This document shows positions 1 to 9,471 of a stretch of DNA of 64,000 bases, piece by piece. Within the stretch, counting starts at the first letter, position 1; every line of letters starts with the position of its first letter. The notes under the pieces were generated by a model. It saw nothing but the letters and a program-made list of their open reading frames with translations, ran no database searches and was not told the DNA's origin. Source of the DNA: Pantoea sp. WMus005. GTDB lineage: Bacteria > Pseudomonadota > Gammaproteobacteria > Enterobacterales > Enterobacteriaceae. The position numbers and the translations under genes are program-made. The stretch lies in assembly GCF_013415305.1 (NCBI RefSeq), contig NZ_JACBXU010000001.1:868001-932000 (forward strand), written 5' to 3'.

Positions 1-570
1 CCGTATGACATCAGCTGTCACACTGGCAGTATCGGCCTGCCGGTCCCCTCGACCGATGTGCGAATTCTGGATGACGCGGGCAACGAAGTGCCGCCGGGCG
101 AACCCGGTGAGCTCTGTATCAGTGGCCCGCAGGTGATGCTGGGGTACTGGCATCACCCGGAAGCGACAGCGGAAGTGCTGAAAAATGGCTGGCTCCACAG
201 CGGTGATATTGTTACCGTTGATCAGGAAGGCTTTATTCGCATCGTTGACCGTAAAAAAGATATGATTCTGGTCTCCGGTTTTAATGTCTATCCGAATGAA
301 ATCGAAGATGTGCTGATGCAGCACCCGAAAGTGCGCGAAGCCGCGGCAATTGGTGTGCCCAGCGATCTTTCTGGCGAGGCAGTCAAAGTCTGCATCGTGA
401 AAAAAGATGCATCGCTGACTAAAGAAGACGTGCTCGACCACTGCCGCCGTCAGCTGACCGGTTACAAGGTGCCGAAAATCATTGAGTTTCGTGATGAGTT
501 ACCCAAAACCAACGTTGGTAAGATCCTGCGGCGTGAGCTGCGCGATGAGGCTAAACCCGGCGCGAGCTGA
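1..570 (+). CDS. fadD: Long-chain fatty-acid--CoA ligase FadD, 3' end only
   Basis: The reading frame is open from base 1, so the gene starts outside the window; about 189 C-terminal residues are present (the family is about 560). FadD activates imported long-chain fatty acids to acyl-CoA at the inner membrane for beta-oxidation. Visible are the fatty-acyl-CoA synthetase signature region (GWLHSGDI, then [18 protein letters not shown] and NEIEDVL) and the C-terminal lysine motif [10 protein letters not shown] of adenylate-forming enzymes. A hairpin terminator follows. Its regulator FadR is encoded about 6 kb downstream. Identity is near certain from resemblance to E. coli FadD. Confidence 0.95.
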   Translation, partial: PYDISCHTGSIGLPVPSTDVRILDDAGNEVPPGEPGELCISGPQVMLGYWHHPEATAEVLKNGWLHSGDIVTVDQEGFIRIVDRKKDMILVSGFNVYPNEIEDVLMQHPKVREAAAIGVPSDLSGEAVKVCIVKKDASLTKEDVLDHCRRQLTGYKVPKIIEFRDELPKTNVGKILRRELRDEAKPGAS

Positions 571-592
571 ATTCGGGCAGGAATTGAGGTTG

Positions 593-617
593 AACGCCGG
601 CATGTCCGGCGTTTTTA
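593..617 (+). terminator. Rho-independent terminator after fadD
   Basis: Perfect 8-bp stem AACGCCGG / CCGGCGTT with a 5-nt loop, running into a T-rich stretch, 22 bases after the fadD stop. Confidence 0.8.
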
Positions 618-668
618 TTGTTTTTAACATGGAGCGCCGCGCGTTGTTGGCTGCGGTGGAAATCAGAC

Positions 669-1790
669 GTGAACTATTCTCTTATCGACCAGGATGATCA
701 ACTGGCAGACGTGTGTCAGAAAGCGCGCCAGCACGCGGCGGTGGCACTGGATACCGAATTTGTCCGCACCCGCACTTACTACCCACAGCTTGGCCTGATC
801 CAGCTGTTCGACGATCATCAGTTGGTGCTGATTGACCCGCTCAATATCCGTGACTGGTCACCCTTTATTGCTTTACTCACCGACACCGGCGTGACTAAAT
901 TCCTGCATGCCGGTGGTGAAGATCTGGAAGTCTTCCTGCACCGTTTCGGCGTGCTGCCGACGCCTATGATCGACACCCAGATTCTGGCGGCATTTTCTGG
1001 CCAGCCGCTCTCATGGGGCTTTGCTTCAATGGTGGCGCATTTCACCCAGGTCGAACTCGATAAAAGTGAATCACGTACCGACTGGCTGGCACGCCCTCTG
1101 ACCCAGCGTCAGTGTGAGTATGCGGCGGCGGACGTTCACTATCTGCTGCCAATTGCCCGTCAGCTGATGATTAATACGGAAGAGGCCGGCAACATGGCGG
1201 CGGCACTGAGTGAGTGCAATAATCTGTGTCAGCGTCGTCTGGATAGCCTGTCGCCGGAGGAAGCATGGCGCGATATCACTAATGCCTGGCAACTTCGCCC
1301 GCGTCAGCTGGCTGCACTGCAGCGACTGGCGTCCTGGCGTCTGAAGCTGGCACGTGAAAAGGATATGGCGGTGAACTTTGTGGTACGTGAAGAGCACCTG
1401 TGGAAAGTCGCGCGCTTTATGCCCGGTTCACTGGGTGAGCTGGATCATTTGGGGCTGTCAGGCCATGAAATCCGTTTCCACGGTAAAACGCTGGTGGCAC
1501 TCGTGGCCCAAGCCGAGGCGCTGGACGAAAGTGAACTGCCGGCTCCGCTGGGCAATCTGATCGATCATCCGCACTACAAGCAGGTGTTTAAGGCGATGAA
1601 AGCGCTGGTGCAGCAGGTCAGCGAGCAGAGTGGATTCAGTCAGGAGTTACTGGCGTCACGACGTCAGATTAATCAGGTATTAAGTCAGCACTGGGGCCTT
1701 AAGCCACAGGGACGTCAGCCGGAGTTACTCACCGGATGGCGAGGCGAACTGCTGAAACCCGGCATTGAGGACATTCTGGCGGGTTGTTAG
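669..1790 (+). CDS. rnd: Ribonuclease D
   Basis: 3'-5' exoribonuclease that trims tRNA and other small RNA 3' ends. The GTG at 669 is chosen because the product then begins MNYSLIDQDD and has 373 residues, like E. coli RNase D (375, also a non-ATG start); a purine-rich GGTGGA lies upstream. The DEDD exonuclease residues are visible: D28 and E30 in LDTEFVRTRTYYP, the ExoII aspartate in FLHAGGEDLEVF, and ExoIII Tyr/Asp in CEYAAADVHYL. HRDC-type helical domains follow in the C-terminal half. It is a single gene, convergent with minE across a strong hairpin. Confidence 0.95.
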   Translation: MNYSLIDQDDQLADVCQKARQHAAVALDTEFVRTRTYYPQLGLIQLFDDHQLVLIDPLNIRDWSPFIALLTDTGVTKFLHAGGEDLEVFLHRFGVLPTPMIDTQILAAFSGQPLSWGFASMVAHFTQVELDKSESRTDWLARPLTQRQCEYAAADVHYLLPIARQLMINTEEAGNMAAALSECNNLCQRRLDSLSPEEAWRDITNAWQLRPRQLAALQRLASWRLKLAREKDMAVNFVVREEHLWKVARFMPGSLGELDHLGLSGHEIRFHGKTLVALVAQAEALDESELPAPLGNLIDHPHYKQVFKAMKALVQQVSEQSGFSQELLASRRQINQVLSQHWGLKPQGRQPELLTGWRGELLKPGIEDILAGC

Positions 1791-1797
1791 CCGGTTA

Positions 1798-1827
1798 AAT
1801 TTCCCCTGCCAGAGCGCAGGGGAAATT
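1798..1827. terminator. Convergent hairpin between rnd and minE
   Basis: Perfect 12-bp stem AATTTCCCCTGC / GCAGGGGAAATT with a 6-nt loop, placed between the two stop codons. It could terminate transcription from both sides. Confidence 0.75.
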
Positions 1828-1843
1828 CAGAAAACGGTCAGCG

Positions 1844-2113
1844 TCATTTAGTCACTTCATCCGTTTCCGGCAGCGTGACGTTCAGCTCCAGAATCGAGAT
1901 GTCATCACCTTTCTGATCAAGCTGAACCGTCACCATTTCTGGATCGATCTTCACATATCTGCAAATCACTTCCAGAATGTCGCGCTTAAGTTGCGGAAGA
2001 TAGTGGGGCTCACTGTCGCCCCTTCTCCGTTCTGCCACGATAATCTGCAGCCTTTCCTTGGCTATGTTGGCAGTGTTCTTCTTCCGGGATAAAAAGAAAT
2101 CAAGTAATGCCAT
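1844..2113 (-). CDS. minE: Cell division topological specificity factor MinE
   Basis: 89 residues, the usual length. MinE stimulates the MinD ATPase and drives pole-to-pole Min oscillation, which keeps the Z ring at mid-cell. The N-terminus [23 protein letters not shown] carries the membrane-targeting and anti-MinCD helix; the rest is the topological specificity domain. It is the last gene of minC-minD-minE, with only 3 bases separating it from the minD stop, so the two are translationally close. Confidence 0.97.
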   Translation of the reverse strand: MALLDFFLSRKKNTANIAKERLQIIVAERRRGDSEPHYLPQLKRDILEVICRYVKIDPEMVTVQLDQKGDDISILELNVTLPETDEVTK

Positions 2114-2116
2114 GGT

Positions 2117-2929
2117 TTATCCCCCGAACAGGCGTTTCAGGAAACCCTTCTTCTCTTCTTCGATAAAGCGGAAGGGGCGTACTTCACCGAGCAACCGTTC
2201 AACGGTATCGGCATAGGCTTTGCCAGCATCAGATTCGCCGTCAAGAATCACCGGTTCGCCCTGGTTAGAGGCACGTAACACCGATTGATCTTCAGGGATC
2301 ACGCCGACCAGAGGAATGCGCAGGATTTCCAGCACATCTTCCATACTCAGCATATCACCACGGCTCACCCGGCCAGGGTTATAACGGGTCAGCAGCAGAT
2401 GCTCCTTAACCGGGTCCTGACTGTTTTCAGCGCGACGGGATTTGGAGGAGATGATGCCAAGGATGCGGTCGGAGTCACGGACAGAAGAGACTTCCGGGTT
2501 GGTGGTGATAATGGCTTCATCGGCAAAGTAGAGCGCCATCAGTGCGCCAGTTTCAATTCCTGCTGGTGAGTCGCATACGATGAAATCGAACTCCATTGCT
2601 GCTAAATCGTTCAGGACTTTTTCAACACCTTCACGGGTCAGCGCATCTTTATCACGGGTCTGCGACGCAGGCAGGATATAGAGCATTTCAGTGCGTTTGT
2701 CGCGAATCAGCGCCTGATTGAGTGTGGCATCGCCCTGGATGACGTTGACGAAATCGTAGACCACGCGGCGTTCACAGCCCATGATCAAATCCAGGTTACG
2801 CAGACCGATATCAAAGTCGATGACAACTGTCTTTTTGCCTTTCTGCGCTAAACCGGTGGCGATGGCCGCGCTTGACGTGGTCTTACCAACGCCCCCTTTA
2901 CCGGATGTAACTACAATAATGCGTGCCAT
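2117..2929 (-). CDS. minD: Septum site-determining ATPase MinD
   Basis: Membrane-cycling ParA/MinD-family ATPase that recruits MinC to the membrane and is released by MinE. The start at 2929 (MARIIVVTSGKGG) gives 270 residues, as in E. coli; an in-frame upstream start would add seven atypical residues. The deviant Walker A KGGVGKT is at residues 11-17. The C-terminal amphipathic membrane-targeting helix is seen in EEEKKGFLKRLFGG. It is the middle gene of the min operon, 33 bases after minC. Confidence 0.97.
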   Translation of the reverse strand: MARIIVVTSGKGGVGKTTSSAAIATGLAQKGKKTVVIDFDIGLRNLDLIMGCERRVVYDFVNVIQGDATLNQALIRDKRTEMLYILPASQTRDKDALTREGVEKVLNDLAAMEFDFIVCDSPAGIETGALMALYFADEAIITTNPEVSSVRDSDRILGIISSKSRRAENSQDPVKEHLLLTRYNPGRVSRGDMLSMEDVLEILRIPLVGVIPEDQSVLRASNQGEPVILDGESDAGKAYADTVERLLGEVRPFRFIEEEKKGFLKRLFGG

Positions 2930-2962
2930 AAATGTTGATTTCCTTAACAAAAGAAAAGGGGC

Positions 2963-3676
2963 CTAATTAAGTGTCTGGATAGTCAGCGCGCCATCCTGCA
3001 GGCACAGGCGCGCAGCTTTGCCAAAAAATTCTTGCGGGATCTGATCCATGATCCAGTACTCTCCTGCAATCGAGACCAGCTCGGCGGCCAGGTGGGTACA
3101 AAAAATCTGGCAGTTCTGGTCACCGCTGGCACCTGCCAGCGCGCGACCACGCATCATGCCGTAAATATGAATGTTGCCATCGGCAACCAGCTCGGCGCCG
3201 GCGCTGACGCTGCTGGTGATAATCAAATCAGCGTCACGCGCATAAATTTGCTGGCCTGAGCGCACCGGTGTATTCACGATGCGGGTTTTGGTTGCCACCG
3301 TCTCGGTTACAACCGGCAGCGGTTCAGGTAGGGGAGCCGGCTGCGGCGCTTCAGCGCGCGGCCTGGCCTCTTTACCTTCTGCCAGAACCGGCAGGCCTGC
3401 ACGGGAAATCATGCTTTTCAGTGCTTCATTTTTGCAGCCGCTCACGCCAACGATGCGTAAACCGGTGGCGAGAATCGCCTGCTGCAGCTGTTTCCAGTTA
3501 ACATCGGCACTCAATGTGGCAACGTTAAGTACAACCGGGGCGTTTTTCAGGAAATCCGGAGCCTGGTCAATCTTGTCCTGAAGTGCCTTACGAATCACCG
3601 CAGGGTCATGGTGATGCAAATGGACGACAGACAGGGTGAAACTGCTACCTTTGAATTCGATTGGCGTTTGCGACAT
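2963..3676 (-). CDS. minC: Septum site-determining protein MinC
   Basis: FtsZ-assembly inhibitor carried to the membrane by MinD. It has 237 residues (E. coli 231). The N-terminal FtsZ-inhibiting domain is [20 protein letters not shown] onward. A proline-rich linker lies around residues 105-125. The C-terminal beta-helix MinD-binding domain includes [21 protein letters not shown]. It is the first gene of the min operon and is divergent from ycgL; the 155-base gap at 3677-3831 must hold both promoters. Confidence 0.97.
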   Translation of the reverse strand: MSQTPIEFKGSSFTLSVVHLHHHDPAVIRKALQDKIDQAPDFLKNAPVVLNVATLSADVNWKQLQQAILATGLRIVGVSGCKNEALKSMISRAGLPVLAEGKEARPRAEAPQPAPLPEPLPVVTETVATKTRIVNTPVRSGQQIYARDADLIITSSVSAGAELVADGNIHIYGMMRGRALAGASGDQNCQIFCTHLAAELVSIAGEYWIMDQIPQEFFGKAARLCLQDGALTIQTLN

Positions 3677-3831
3677 CTGTCCCGACTCAGTCCTGTTTTC
3701 ACTACCGTTAGCAGGGCGATGATAAAATCATCGATGAAGCGCTAACGGTGAATATTCGAAGTTCTGCAAGCATGTTATAGTTACAGCTATATTCAGACAA
3801 GCCTCAACGCCGGTTAATTCGAGTAAAAAAT

Positions 3832-4107
3832 ATGTTTTGTGTGATCTACAGAAGCCCGTTACGTGACCAGACTTATCTCTATGTTGAAAAAAAGGACGAT
3901 TTCTCACGCGTTCCGCAAGAATTGCTGAAAGGTTTTGGCAAGCCGCAGCTGGCGATGGTGCTAAAGCTGGCGGGGCGCGACAGGCTGGCTAACGCGGATA
4001 TCAATAAAGTGAAGCAGGGATTGAGTGAGCAGGGCTATTATTTACAGCTTCCCCCGCCAATTGAAAGTCTGCTAAAAATTCATTTAGAGGCCGATAAAAA
4101 AGTTTAA
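3832..4107 (+). CDS. ycgL: YcgL-domain protein of unknown function
   Basis: 91 residues, nearly collinear with E. coli YcgL from [20 protein letters not shown] onward and ending in the conserved YYLQLPPP segment. It is a small conserved gammaproteobacterial protein that habitually sits divergent from minC; no biochemical role is assigned with confidence. No membrane segment or signal peptide is visible. Confidence 0.93.
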   Translation: MFCVIYRSPLRDQTYLYVEKKDDFSRVPQELLKGFGKPQLAMVLKLAGRDRLANADINKVKQGLSEQGYYLQLPPPIESLLKIHLEADKKV

Positions 4108-4431
4108 CTCGGATTCTTCTGTAAATATAAATCCTGTCGGTGCGATCCTGGCAGGATTATATTGCTTTGAAGCCGCGTAAAATAACCGTGTAGCTTATCT
4201 GTTTCACGCATGACTAAATTTCCTGCGCATTTTTTTCTCGTGATTTGTACGATTATTCAGCGCTCCGAGGCCTCTATTTACGCTTTTTGACAAATTCCAT
4301 ACGCTGGAACGTTAAAAGGATCTTATTATCACGCCATGAGGCTGGCATTTCGATCAAGGCCTACAACGCCTAAGCAAACATCAACCCGCCAGCAGCGCTG
4401 GCATCACACCTAACCTGAACAGGGGATGATC
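4108..4431. other. Intergenic region ycgL-ycgM
   Basis: 324 bases without a supportable gene. Near its start is an inverted repeat (AATCCTG at about 4129 with CAGGATT at about 4151, flanked by AT-rich complementary bases) that may terminate ycgL. The rest presumably carries the ycgM promoter; I see no clear operator. Confidence 0.5.
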
Positions 4432-5091
4432 ATGTATCAGCATCGTAACTGGCAAGGCGCTCTGTTAGATTTTCCGGTCAGCAAAGTGGTTTGCGTCGGC
4501 AGCAATTACGCAAAACACATTAAAGAGATGGGCAGTGCAACGCCGACCGAGCCGGTCATCTTCATCAAGCCGGAGACGTCGCTGTGTGATTTGCGCCAGC
4601 CGCTGTCGATTCCTGACGCCTTTGGCGAAGTGCATCACGAAGTGGAACTGGCGGTGTTGATTGGCGCGACGCTGAAGCAGGCGACCGAAGAACACGTGGC
4701 TAAGGCGATTGCAGGCTATGGCGTGGCGCTGGACCTGACCTTGCGTGACCTGCAGTCCGGACTGAAAAAAGCGGGCCAGCCGTGGGAAAAATCCAAAGGC
4801 TTTGATAACGCCTGTCCCGTCTCCGGTTTTATCCCGGTTTCGGATTTCAGCGGCGACCCGCAGAACGTCGAGCTGAAGCTGGTGGTGAATGGTGAAGTGC
4901 GTCAGCACGGCAACACCGAAGACATGATTCATAAGATCCTGCCGTTGATTGCCCATATGAGCCGCTACTTTACCCTGCGTGCCGGAGATGTAATTCTGAC
5001 CGGAACACCAGAAGGGGTGGGCCCAATGCGTTCGGGTGACCAGCTGGAAGTCTCCCTGGCGGGTCACGGCATCAGTACGCGAGTACTCTAA
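4432..5091 (+). CDS. ycgM: FAH-family hydrolase/isomerase YcgM
   Basis: 219 residues of the fumarylacetoacetate hydrolase C-terminal fold, close to E. coli YcgM, which begins MYQHHNWQGALLD. The second of two ATGs six bases apart is preferred: the AGGGG Shine-Dalgarno lies six bases before 4432 and the N-terminus then matches the family. Metal-binding acid motifs are visible as VHHEVELAVLIG and ALDLTLRD, and the C-terminal GDVILTGTPEGVGP is typical. It probably acts on small acylpyruvate or oxaloacetate-like substrates; the exact substrate cannot be read from the sequence. Confidence 0.9.
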   Translation: MYQHRNWQGALLDFPVSKVVCVGSNYAKHIKEMGSATPTEPVIFIKPETSLCDLRQPLSIPDAFGEVHHEVELAVLIGATLKQATEEHVAKAIAGYGVALDLTLRDLQSGLKKAGQPWEKSKGFDNACPVSGFIPVSDFSGDPQNVELKLVVNGEVRQHGNTEDMIHKILPLIAHMSRYFTLRAGDVILTGTPEGVGPMRSGDQLEVSLAGHGISTRVL

Positions 5092-5156
5092 AAACTTGCA
5101 TCACTGCAGCATAGGCTTTATAAGGTGCGGTTTAGGCACAATCCGGATATATCATC

Positions 5157-5603
5157 ATGACTGACACCCCTTTCTGGCAACAAAAACGCCTGGCACAAAT
5201 GAGCGATGAGGAATGGGAATCCTTGTGTGATGGTTGTGGACAGTGCTGCCTGAACAAGTTGCAGGATGCCGACACCGATGAGATTTACTTCACCAATGTC
5301 GCCTGCGATCAGCTCAATATTAAAACCTGCCAGTGCCGTAATTATGAGCGCCGCTTCGAGTTGGAAGAGGATTGCATCAAGTTAACGCGTGAGAATCTGA
5401 CTACCTTTAACTGGCTGCCGCGCACCTGCGCTTACCGGCTGCTGGGTGAAGGCAAAGATTTACCCGCCTGGCATCCGCTGCGGGCCGGTTCGAAAACAGC
5501 CATGCACGCGCAGCGTATTTCGGTGCGTTATATTGCGGTGCGGGAGAGTGAAGTGCGGGACTGGGAAGATCACATCATTGATCGTCCCGATCGCAACGGC
5601 TAA
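5157..5603 (+). CDS. ycgN: YcgN, YkgJ-type cysteine-cluster protein
   Basis: 148 residues, with the conserved cluster [11 protein letters not shown] near residue 26 and further cysteines at [18 protein letters not shown] and RTCAYRL, the pattern of the UPF0153/YkgJ family of putative metal- or Fe-S-binding proteins. Function is not established. It lies 65 bases after ycgM in the same direction and converges on dsbB across a bidirectional terminator. Confidence 0.92.
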   Translation: MTDTPFWQQKRLAQMSDEEWESLCDGCGQCCLNKLQDADTDEIYFTNVACDQLNIKTCQCRNYERRFELEEDCIKLTRENLTTFNWLPRTCAYRLLGEGKDLPAWHPLRAGSKTAMHAQRISVRYIAVRESEVRDWEDHIIDRPDRNG

Positions 5604-5628
5604 GCGCCGCGGCATCAACCTGAAGCGT

Positions 5629-5656
5629 AAAAAGGCTGCCACTGGCAGCCTTTTTT
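5629..5656. terminator. Bidirectional terminator ycgN/dsbB
   Basis: AAAAAGGCTGCC, loop ACT, GGCAGCCTTTTT: a perfect stem whose A-tract and T-tract make it work as an intrinsic terminator on both strands. Confidence 0.9.
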
Positions 5657-5660
5657 AGTT

Positions 5661-6191
5661 TCAGCGACCAAAGAGATCGCGGCGTTTCGGTTTCAGCGGC
5701 TGGGCAATCAGCACCAGCGCTGCGACCAGCAGATAACCGGCGAACACCACGATCATCCACTGCGGCATGCTGAGTGTCAGGAACGTCCAGCTGCGTTCTG
5801 CGCAGTCACCGCTGGCCAGGAACACAGACGGCAGCCACTTATCCAGCGGTAATCCGCTAGGGAAGCGGGCAGCAAAATCACAGGTGGTGAAGGGGTTAGG
5901 GTGCAGCTGAATCATCGTATGTTCGTAAGAAAGACGCAGACCTTCCCAGGCACTGTAGATCCACAACGCCAGCGCCGCCAGACGCAACGGTGATTTTGGT
6001 GCAATGGCACCCACCAGGCCTGCGCCCAGCACACCGAACAGCGCGTTACGCTCATAGATACACATCACACAGGGCTTAAGCCCCATCACGTGCTGAAAAA
6101 AGAGTGCCGTCAATTCCAGAGCCAGAGCCGTCAGTGCCAGTAATAACCAGGCTCCACGGCCCCGTGAACATTGATTCAGATATCGCAACAT
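5661..6191 (-). CDS. dsbB: Disulfide bond formation protein B
   Basis: Inner-membrane quinone reductase that reoxidises periplasmic DsbA. The start at 6191 gives [17 protein letters not shown] and 176 residues, exactly the E. coli length. Four membrane helices can be drawn. The first redox pair is C41/C44 in KPCVMCIYE, the second is in the periplasmic loop (TTCDF and SGDCAER). The C-terminus [10 protein letters not shown] is conserved. In E. coli nhaB neighbours dsbB; here the next gene upstream is fadR. Confidence 0.96.
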   Translation of the reverse strand: MLRYLNQCSRGRGAWLLLALTALALELTALFFQHVMGLKPCVMCIYERNALFGVLGAGLVGAIAPKSPLRLAALALWIYSAWEGLRLSYEHTMIQLHPNPFTTCDFAARFPSGLPLDKWLPSVFLASGDCAERSWTFLTLSMPQWMIVVFAGYLLVAALVLIAQPLKPKRRDLFGR

Positions 6192-6652
6192 ATTGCATTC
6201 CCTGTAAACGTTAATGCCACGCAGTGTAAACCAAAAGCATTTGCAAACCAGCCAGGTGCGGGGAAAAATCGTGTGCAAACATGACCTGATTCTGATCCAG
6301 AGCAGGTTAAATGAGGATAAAAAGGTGATGTCCGTTCAGCAAACAGAGCGGACATTGATGAGGTCAACAAGGCTGGGTGCGTTCGGCAGCAAACGAAACG
6401 GCAGACGCAGGCTATCCGGTGCAGACATTCCGTGATTTCAGGATGACATTTTGCCGCGCTGGCACTCGCATCGTTTCAGCACGGGAAATCGTATCAAATG
6501 ATCGTCGTCTTAACGCAGCAGAATGAACTGTCAGCCATTCTGAAATATGCGCCCGCGCCCGGTTTTAATAGTTATGCAGGCTATATCCGCTATAGGGCGT
6601 CTGGTATGATGAGTCCTCATCATGATTAGAAAAGCAACGAGAACACATTGCT
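6192..6652. other. Long dsbB-fadR intergenic region
   Basis: 461 bases separating divergent dsbB and fadR. No convincing gene: short open frames lack family resemblance. It must hold both promoters. A near-perfect 18-base palindrome stands 30 bases before the fadR start (listed separately). In E. coli the sodium/proton antiporter gene nhaB lies between dsbB and fadR; there is no trace of it here. Confidence 0.6.
6606..6623. promoter_or_regulatory. Palindrome upstream of fadR
   Basis: ATGATGAG-TC-CTCATCAT, an 8+8 perfect inverted repeat 30 bases before the fadR ATG, followed by CATGATTAG. Position and symmetry suit a dimer-binding operator in the fadR promoter or leader. It does not resemble the known FadR operator, so the binding protein is unknown. 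A stem-loop in the 5' UTR is an alternative. Confidence 0.45.
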
Positions 6653-7372
6653 ATGGTTATAAAGGCTCAGAGTCCAGCGGGATTTGCTGAAGAGTATATT
6701 ATTGAAAGCATCTGGAACAGTCGCTTTCCACCTGGATCGATTCTTCCTGCTGAGCGTGAGCTTTCTGAATTGATTGGGGTGACGCGCACCACCTTGCGTG
6801 AAGTGCTGCAGCGACTGGCGCGTGATGGCTGGCTGACGATTCAGCACGGTAAACCGACGCGGGTGAATGATTTCTGGGAGACGTCCGGTCTCAATATTCT
6901 GGAAACGCTGGCCCGTCTCGATCACGACAGCGTTCCGGTGCTGATTGATAACCTGCTGTCAGTCCGCAGTAATATTTCATCGATCTTTATCAGCCGAGCG
7001 CTGCGCCATCATCCGGACAAAGCGCGTGAAGTGCTGGAGACGGTGAGTGCCGCAGCCGATCAGGCGGATGCCTACACCGAACTCGACTACCGGGTATTCC
7101 GTGGTCTGGCGTTTGCATCGGGTAATCCGATTTACGGTCTGATCCTGAATGGCCTGAAAGGTCTTTACACCCGCGTTGGCCGTCACTACTTCTCTAATCC
7201 CGAAGCCCGCCAGGTCGCGCGTGATTTCTATCTCAAACTCCTGGCGCTGTGCGACAAAGAACCTGGACAGGATGAGATCGTGGACGTGGTACGCAACTAT
7301 GGCCGCCGCAGCGGTGAAATCTGGCACAGCATGCAGAAAAACCTGCCCGAAGACCTGGGCAGCAAGCGCTAA
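6653..7372 (+). CDS. fadR: Fatty acid metabolism regulator FadR
   Basis: GntR-family regulator, 239 residues as in E. coli. It represses fad degradation genes (including fadD, present at the left edge) and activates fab genes; long-chain acyl-CoA releases it from DNA. The N-terminal winged helix reads [31 protein letters not shown]; the C-terminal all-helical acyl-CoA domain includes [14 protein letters not shown] stem-loop terminator follows at once. Confidence 0.97.
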   Translation: MVIKAQSPAGFAEEYIIESIWNSRFPPGSILPAERELSELIGVTRTTLREVLQRLARDGWLTIQHGKPTRVNDFWETSGLNILETLARLDHDSVPVLIDNLLSVRSNISSIFISRALRHHPDKAREVLETVSAAADQADAYTELDYRVFRGLAFASGNPIYGLILNGLKGLYTRVGRHYFSNPEARQVARDFYLKLLALCDKEPGQDEIVDVVRNYGRRSGEIWHSMQKNLPEDLGSKR

Positions 7373-7402
7373 AAAAAACCGGACATCGCGTCCGGTTTTT
7401 TG
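7373..7402 (+). terminator. fadR terminator
   Basis: AAAACCGGAC, short loop, GTCCGGTTTT directly after the fadR stop; the opposing A and T tracts could also serve the convergent ycgB. Confidence 0.9.
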
Positions 7403-7430
7403 CTTCTAGATGTCATCATCAGATGGGCCG

Positions 7431-8966
7431 TCAGAGTGAAGAACCGCGTGGTGGATTGCGATCCAGCAGTTCCACACTGCCATCCTCGTTCTGCTGTTCC
7501 AGAATCACATCAAATCCCCACAGACGATGCACATGCTTCAGCACCTCGCGTCGGCTTTTATCCAGCGGCGTGCGACTCTGCGGCACATAGCGCAGGGTCA
7601 GGGAACGGTCACCGCGCACATCCACGTTATAGACCTGAATGTTCGGTTCAAGATTACTCAGGTTGTACTGCGCAGAAAGCTGCTGGCGAATCGCCCGGTA
7701 GCCTGCCTCATCATGGATAGCGGCGATTTCCAGATAATTGTTGCGATCGTCATCCAGCACGGTAAACAGCCGGAAGTCACGCATCACTTTCGGCGAGAGG
7801 AACTGGCTGATAAAACTCTCGTCCTTGAACTCACGCATCGCAAAATGCAGTGTTTCCAGCCAGTCGGAACCGGCGATATCCGGGAACCAGTAGCGATCCT
7901 CTTCAGTCGGCGACTGACAGATACGCTTGATATCCTGCATCATCGCAAACCCTAAAGCGTAAGGGTTGATGCCGTTGTACCACTGGCTGTTGTAGGGCGG
8001 CTGAAACACCACGTTAGTATGGCTGTGCAGGAACTCCATCATAAAGCGTTCCGACACTTTGCCTTCGTCATACAGGTGATTCAGGATGGTGTAGTGCCAG
8101 AAGGTCGCCCAGCCTTCATTCATCACCTGGGTCTGCTTCTGCGGATAGAAATACTGACTCACTTTGCGCACGATGCGCAGGATCTCACGCTGCCATGGCT
8201 CCAGCAGCGGGGCGTTTTTTTCCATAAAATAGAGCAGGTTTTCCTGCGGCTCAGAAGGATAACGCGCAGCCTCAAAGGCTACCGCCTCTGTCTCACGTCG
8301 TGGGAGCGTTCGCCACAGGGTGTTCACCTGACTTTGCAGATACTCTTCGCGGCTCTTCTGCCGCGCCTTCTCCTCCTGCAGGGAGATCTTCTGCGGACGT
8401 TTATAGCGGTCGACGCCATAATTCATTAAGGCATGACAGGAGTCGAGCAGCCGTTCGACCTCTTCAACGCCGTAACGCTCTTCACAGTCACTGATATAGT
8501 TTTTGGCAAAAAGCAGGTAATCGACAATCGATCCGGCATCCGTCCAGCTGCGGAAAAGATAGTTATTTTTGAAGAACGAGTTGTGGCCATAGCAGGCATG
8601 CGCCATCACCAGCGCCTGCATAGTCATGGTGTTCTCTTCCATAAGGTAGGCGATGCAGGGGTTAGAGTTGATGACAATTTCATAGGCCAGGCCCTGCTGA
8701 CCATGCTTATAGCGTTGCTCGGTCTCGATAAACTTTTTGCCGAATGACCAGTGTGAATAGTTGATGGGCATGCCAACGCTGGAATAGGCGTCCATCATCT
8801 GTTCAGAGGTAATGACTTCGATTTGGTGCGGGTAGGTATCAAGCCGGTAGAGTTTCGCGACCCGATCGATCTCTGCTAAGTAGACATCGAGCAGTTCGAA
8901 TGTCCAGTCTGGTCCGTCATTGAGTCGTTTGCTGTCTCTGATGGCTTCGTCAAAGATTGTCGTCAT
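7431..8966 (-). CDS. ycgB: SpoVR family protein YcgB
   Basis: 511 residues, matching the length and sequence style of enterobacterial YcgB, a homologue of Bacillus SpoVR. The segment MNEGWATFWHYTILNHLYDEG and the SPTEEDRYWFPDIAGSDW region are typical. In enterobacteria the gene is under stationary-phase control and often genetically linked to yeaG-yeaH, which also occur in this window. The molecular function is unresolved. No signal peptide or membrane helix is visible. Confidence 0.93.
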   Translation of the reverse strand: MTTIFDEAIRDSKRLNDGPDWTFELLDVYLAEIDRVAKLYRLDTYPHQIEVITSEQMMDAYSSVGMPINYSHWSFGKKFIETEQRYKHGQQGLAYEIVINSNPCIAYLMEENTMTMQALVMAHACYGHNSFFKNNYLFRSWTDAGSIVDYLLFAKNYISDCEERYGVEEVERLLDSCHALMNYGVDRYKRPQKISLQEEKARQKSREEYLQSQVNTLWRTLPRRETEAVAFEAARYPSEPQENLLYFMEKNAPLLEPWQREILRIVRKVSQYFYPQKQTQVMNEGWATFWHYTILNHLYDEGKVSERFMMEFLHSHTNVVFQPPYNSQWYNGINPYALGFAMMQDIKRICQSPTEEDRYWFPDIAGSDWLETLHFAMREFKDESFISQFLSPKVMRDFRLFTVLDDDRNNYLEIAAIHDEAGYRAIRQQLSAQYNLSNLEPNIQVYNVDVRGDRSLTLRYVPQSRTPLDKSRREVLKHVHRLWGFDVILEQQNEDGSVELLDRNPPRGSSL

Positions 8967-9471
8967 AGCGCACCTCTTTTATGCAAACCGGCTGACCCGA
9001 AAGACAACCCGTTCTGGTTATTTAAGGCTTCATCCTGAAAAAAGGGAACCCGAAAAAAACTGAGCGAACACAACAATGATAGCCCACTGTCGCTTATCCG
9101 AAATGCGAACTCAAACGAATTCTTTGGCACAAAATCATTAAGACGAGTGCGTCAGAGAATTTAAAAGCCTTTAATTCGAATGTTATTTTAAAACGCGGAA
9201 TATCATCCTGTTTATAAGCGGAATGTATGGGGTTGAATGATTCTCCTGCCATGCACAGATTTAACTGCCTCCGTTGTCATTTATTCCTGTGTTTAGGGAT
9301 TGAGGCGCATAAAGCGCTGAAATTGGCTGTGCGACAAGATTTTAGTTACCTGAAAAGTGAAAAAGATGTGAAATGGATGCTGAATTTATGGGGTGATGTC
9401 CGCTGTGTAAATCCGCTGACTATCATCTGCTGAACAGTGAATTATGCTTTTACATGCCGGGTGGGGGAGCT
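8967..9471. other. ycgB-dadA divergent intergenic region
   Basis: 505 bases, AT-rich in the middle (around 9160-9200). It carries the promoters of ycgB and the dad operon. An open frame at 9227-9433 has no recognisable family and no good ribosome site, so it is not called. In E. coli this region binds Lrp and CRP; I could not identify a convincing match to either site by eye. Confidence 0.5.

Noticed and set aside
6214-6435. 73-codon open frame between dsbB and fadR
   Set aside because: Begins just beyond the start of dsbB on the opposite strand; low-complexity composition and no family resemblance; not related to NhaB.
9227-9433. 68-codon open frame between ycgB and dadA
   Set aside because: No recognisable family, no convincing ribosome site, and it lies in a region expected to be regulatory.
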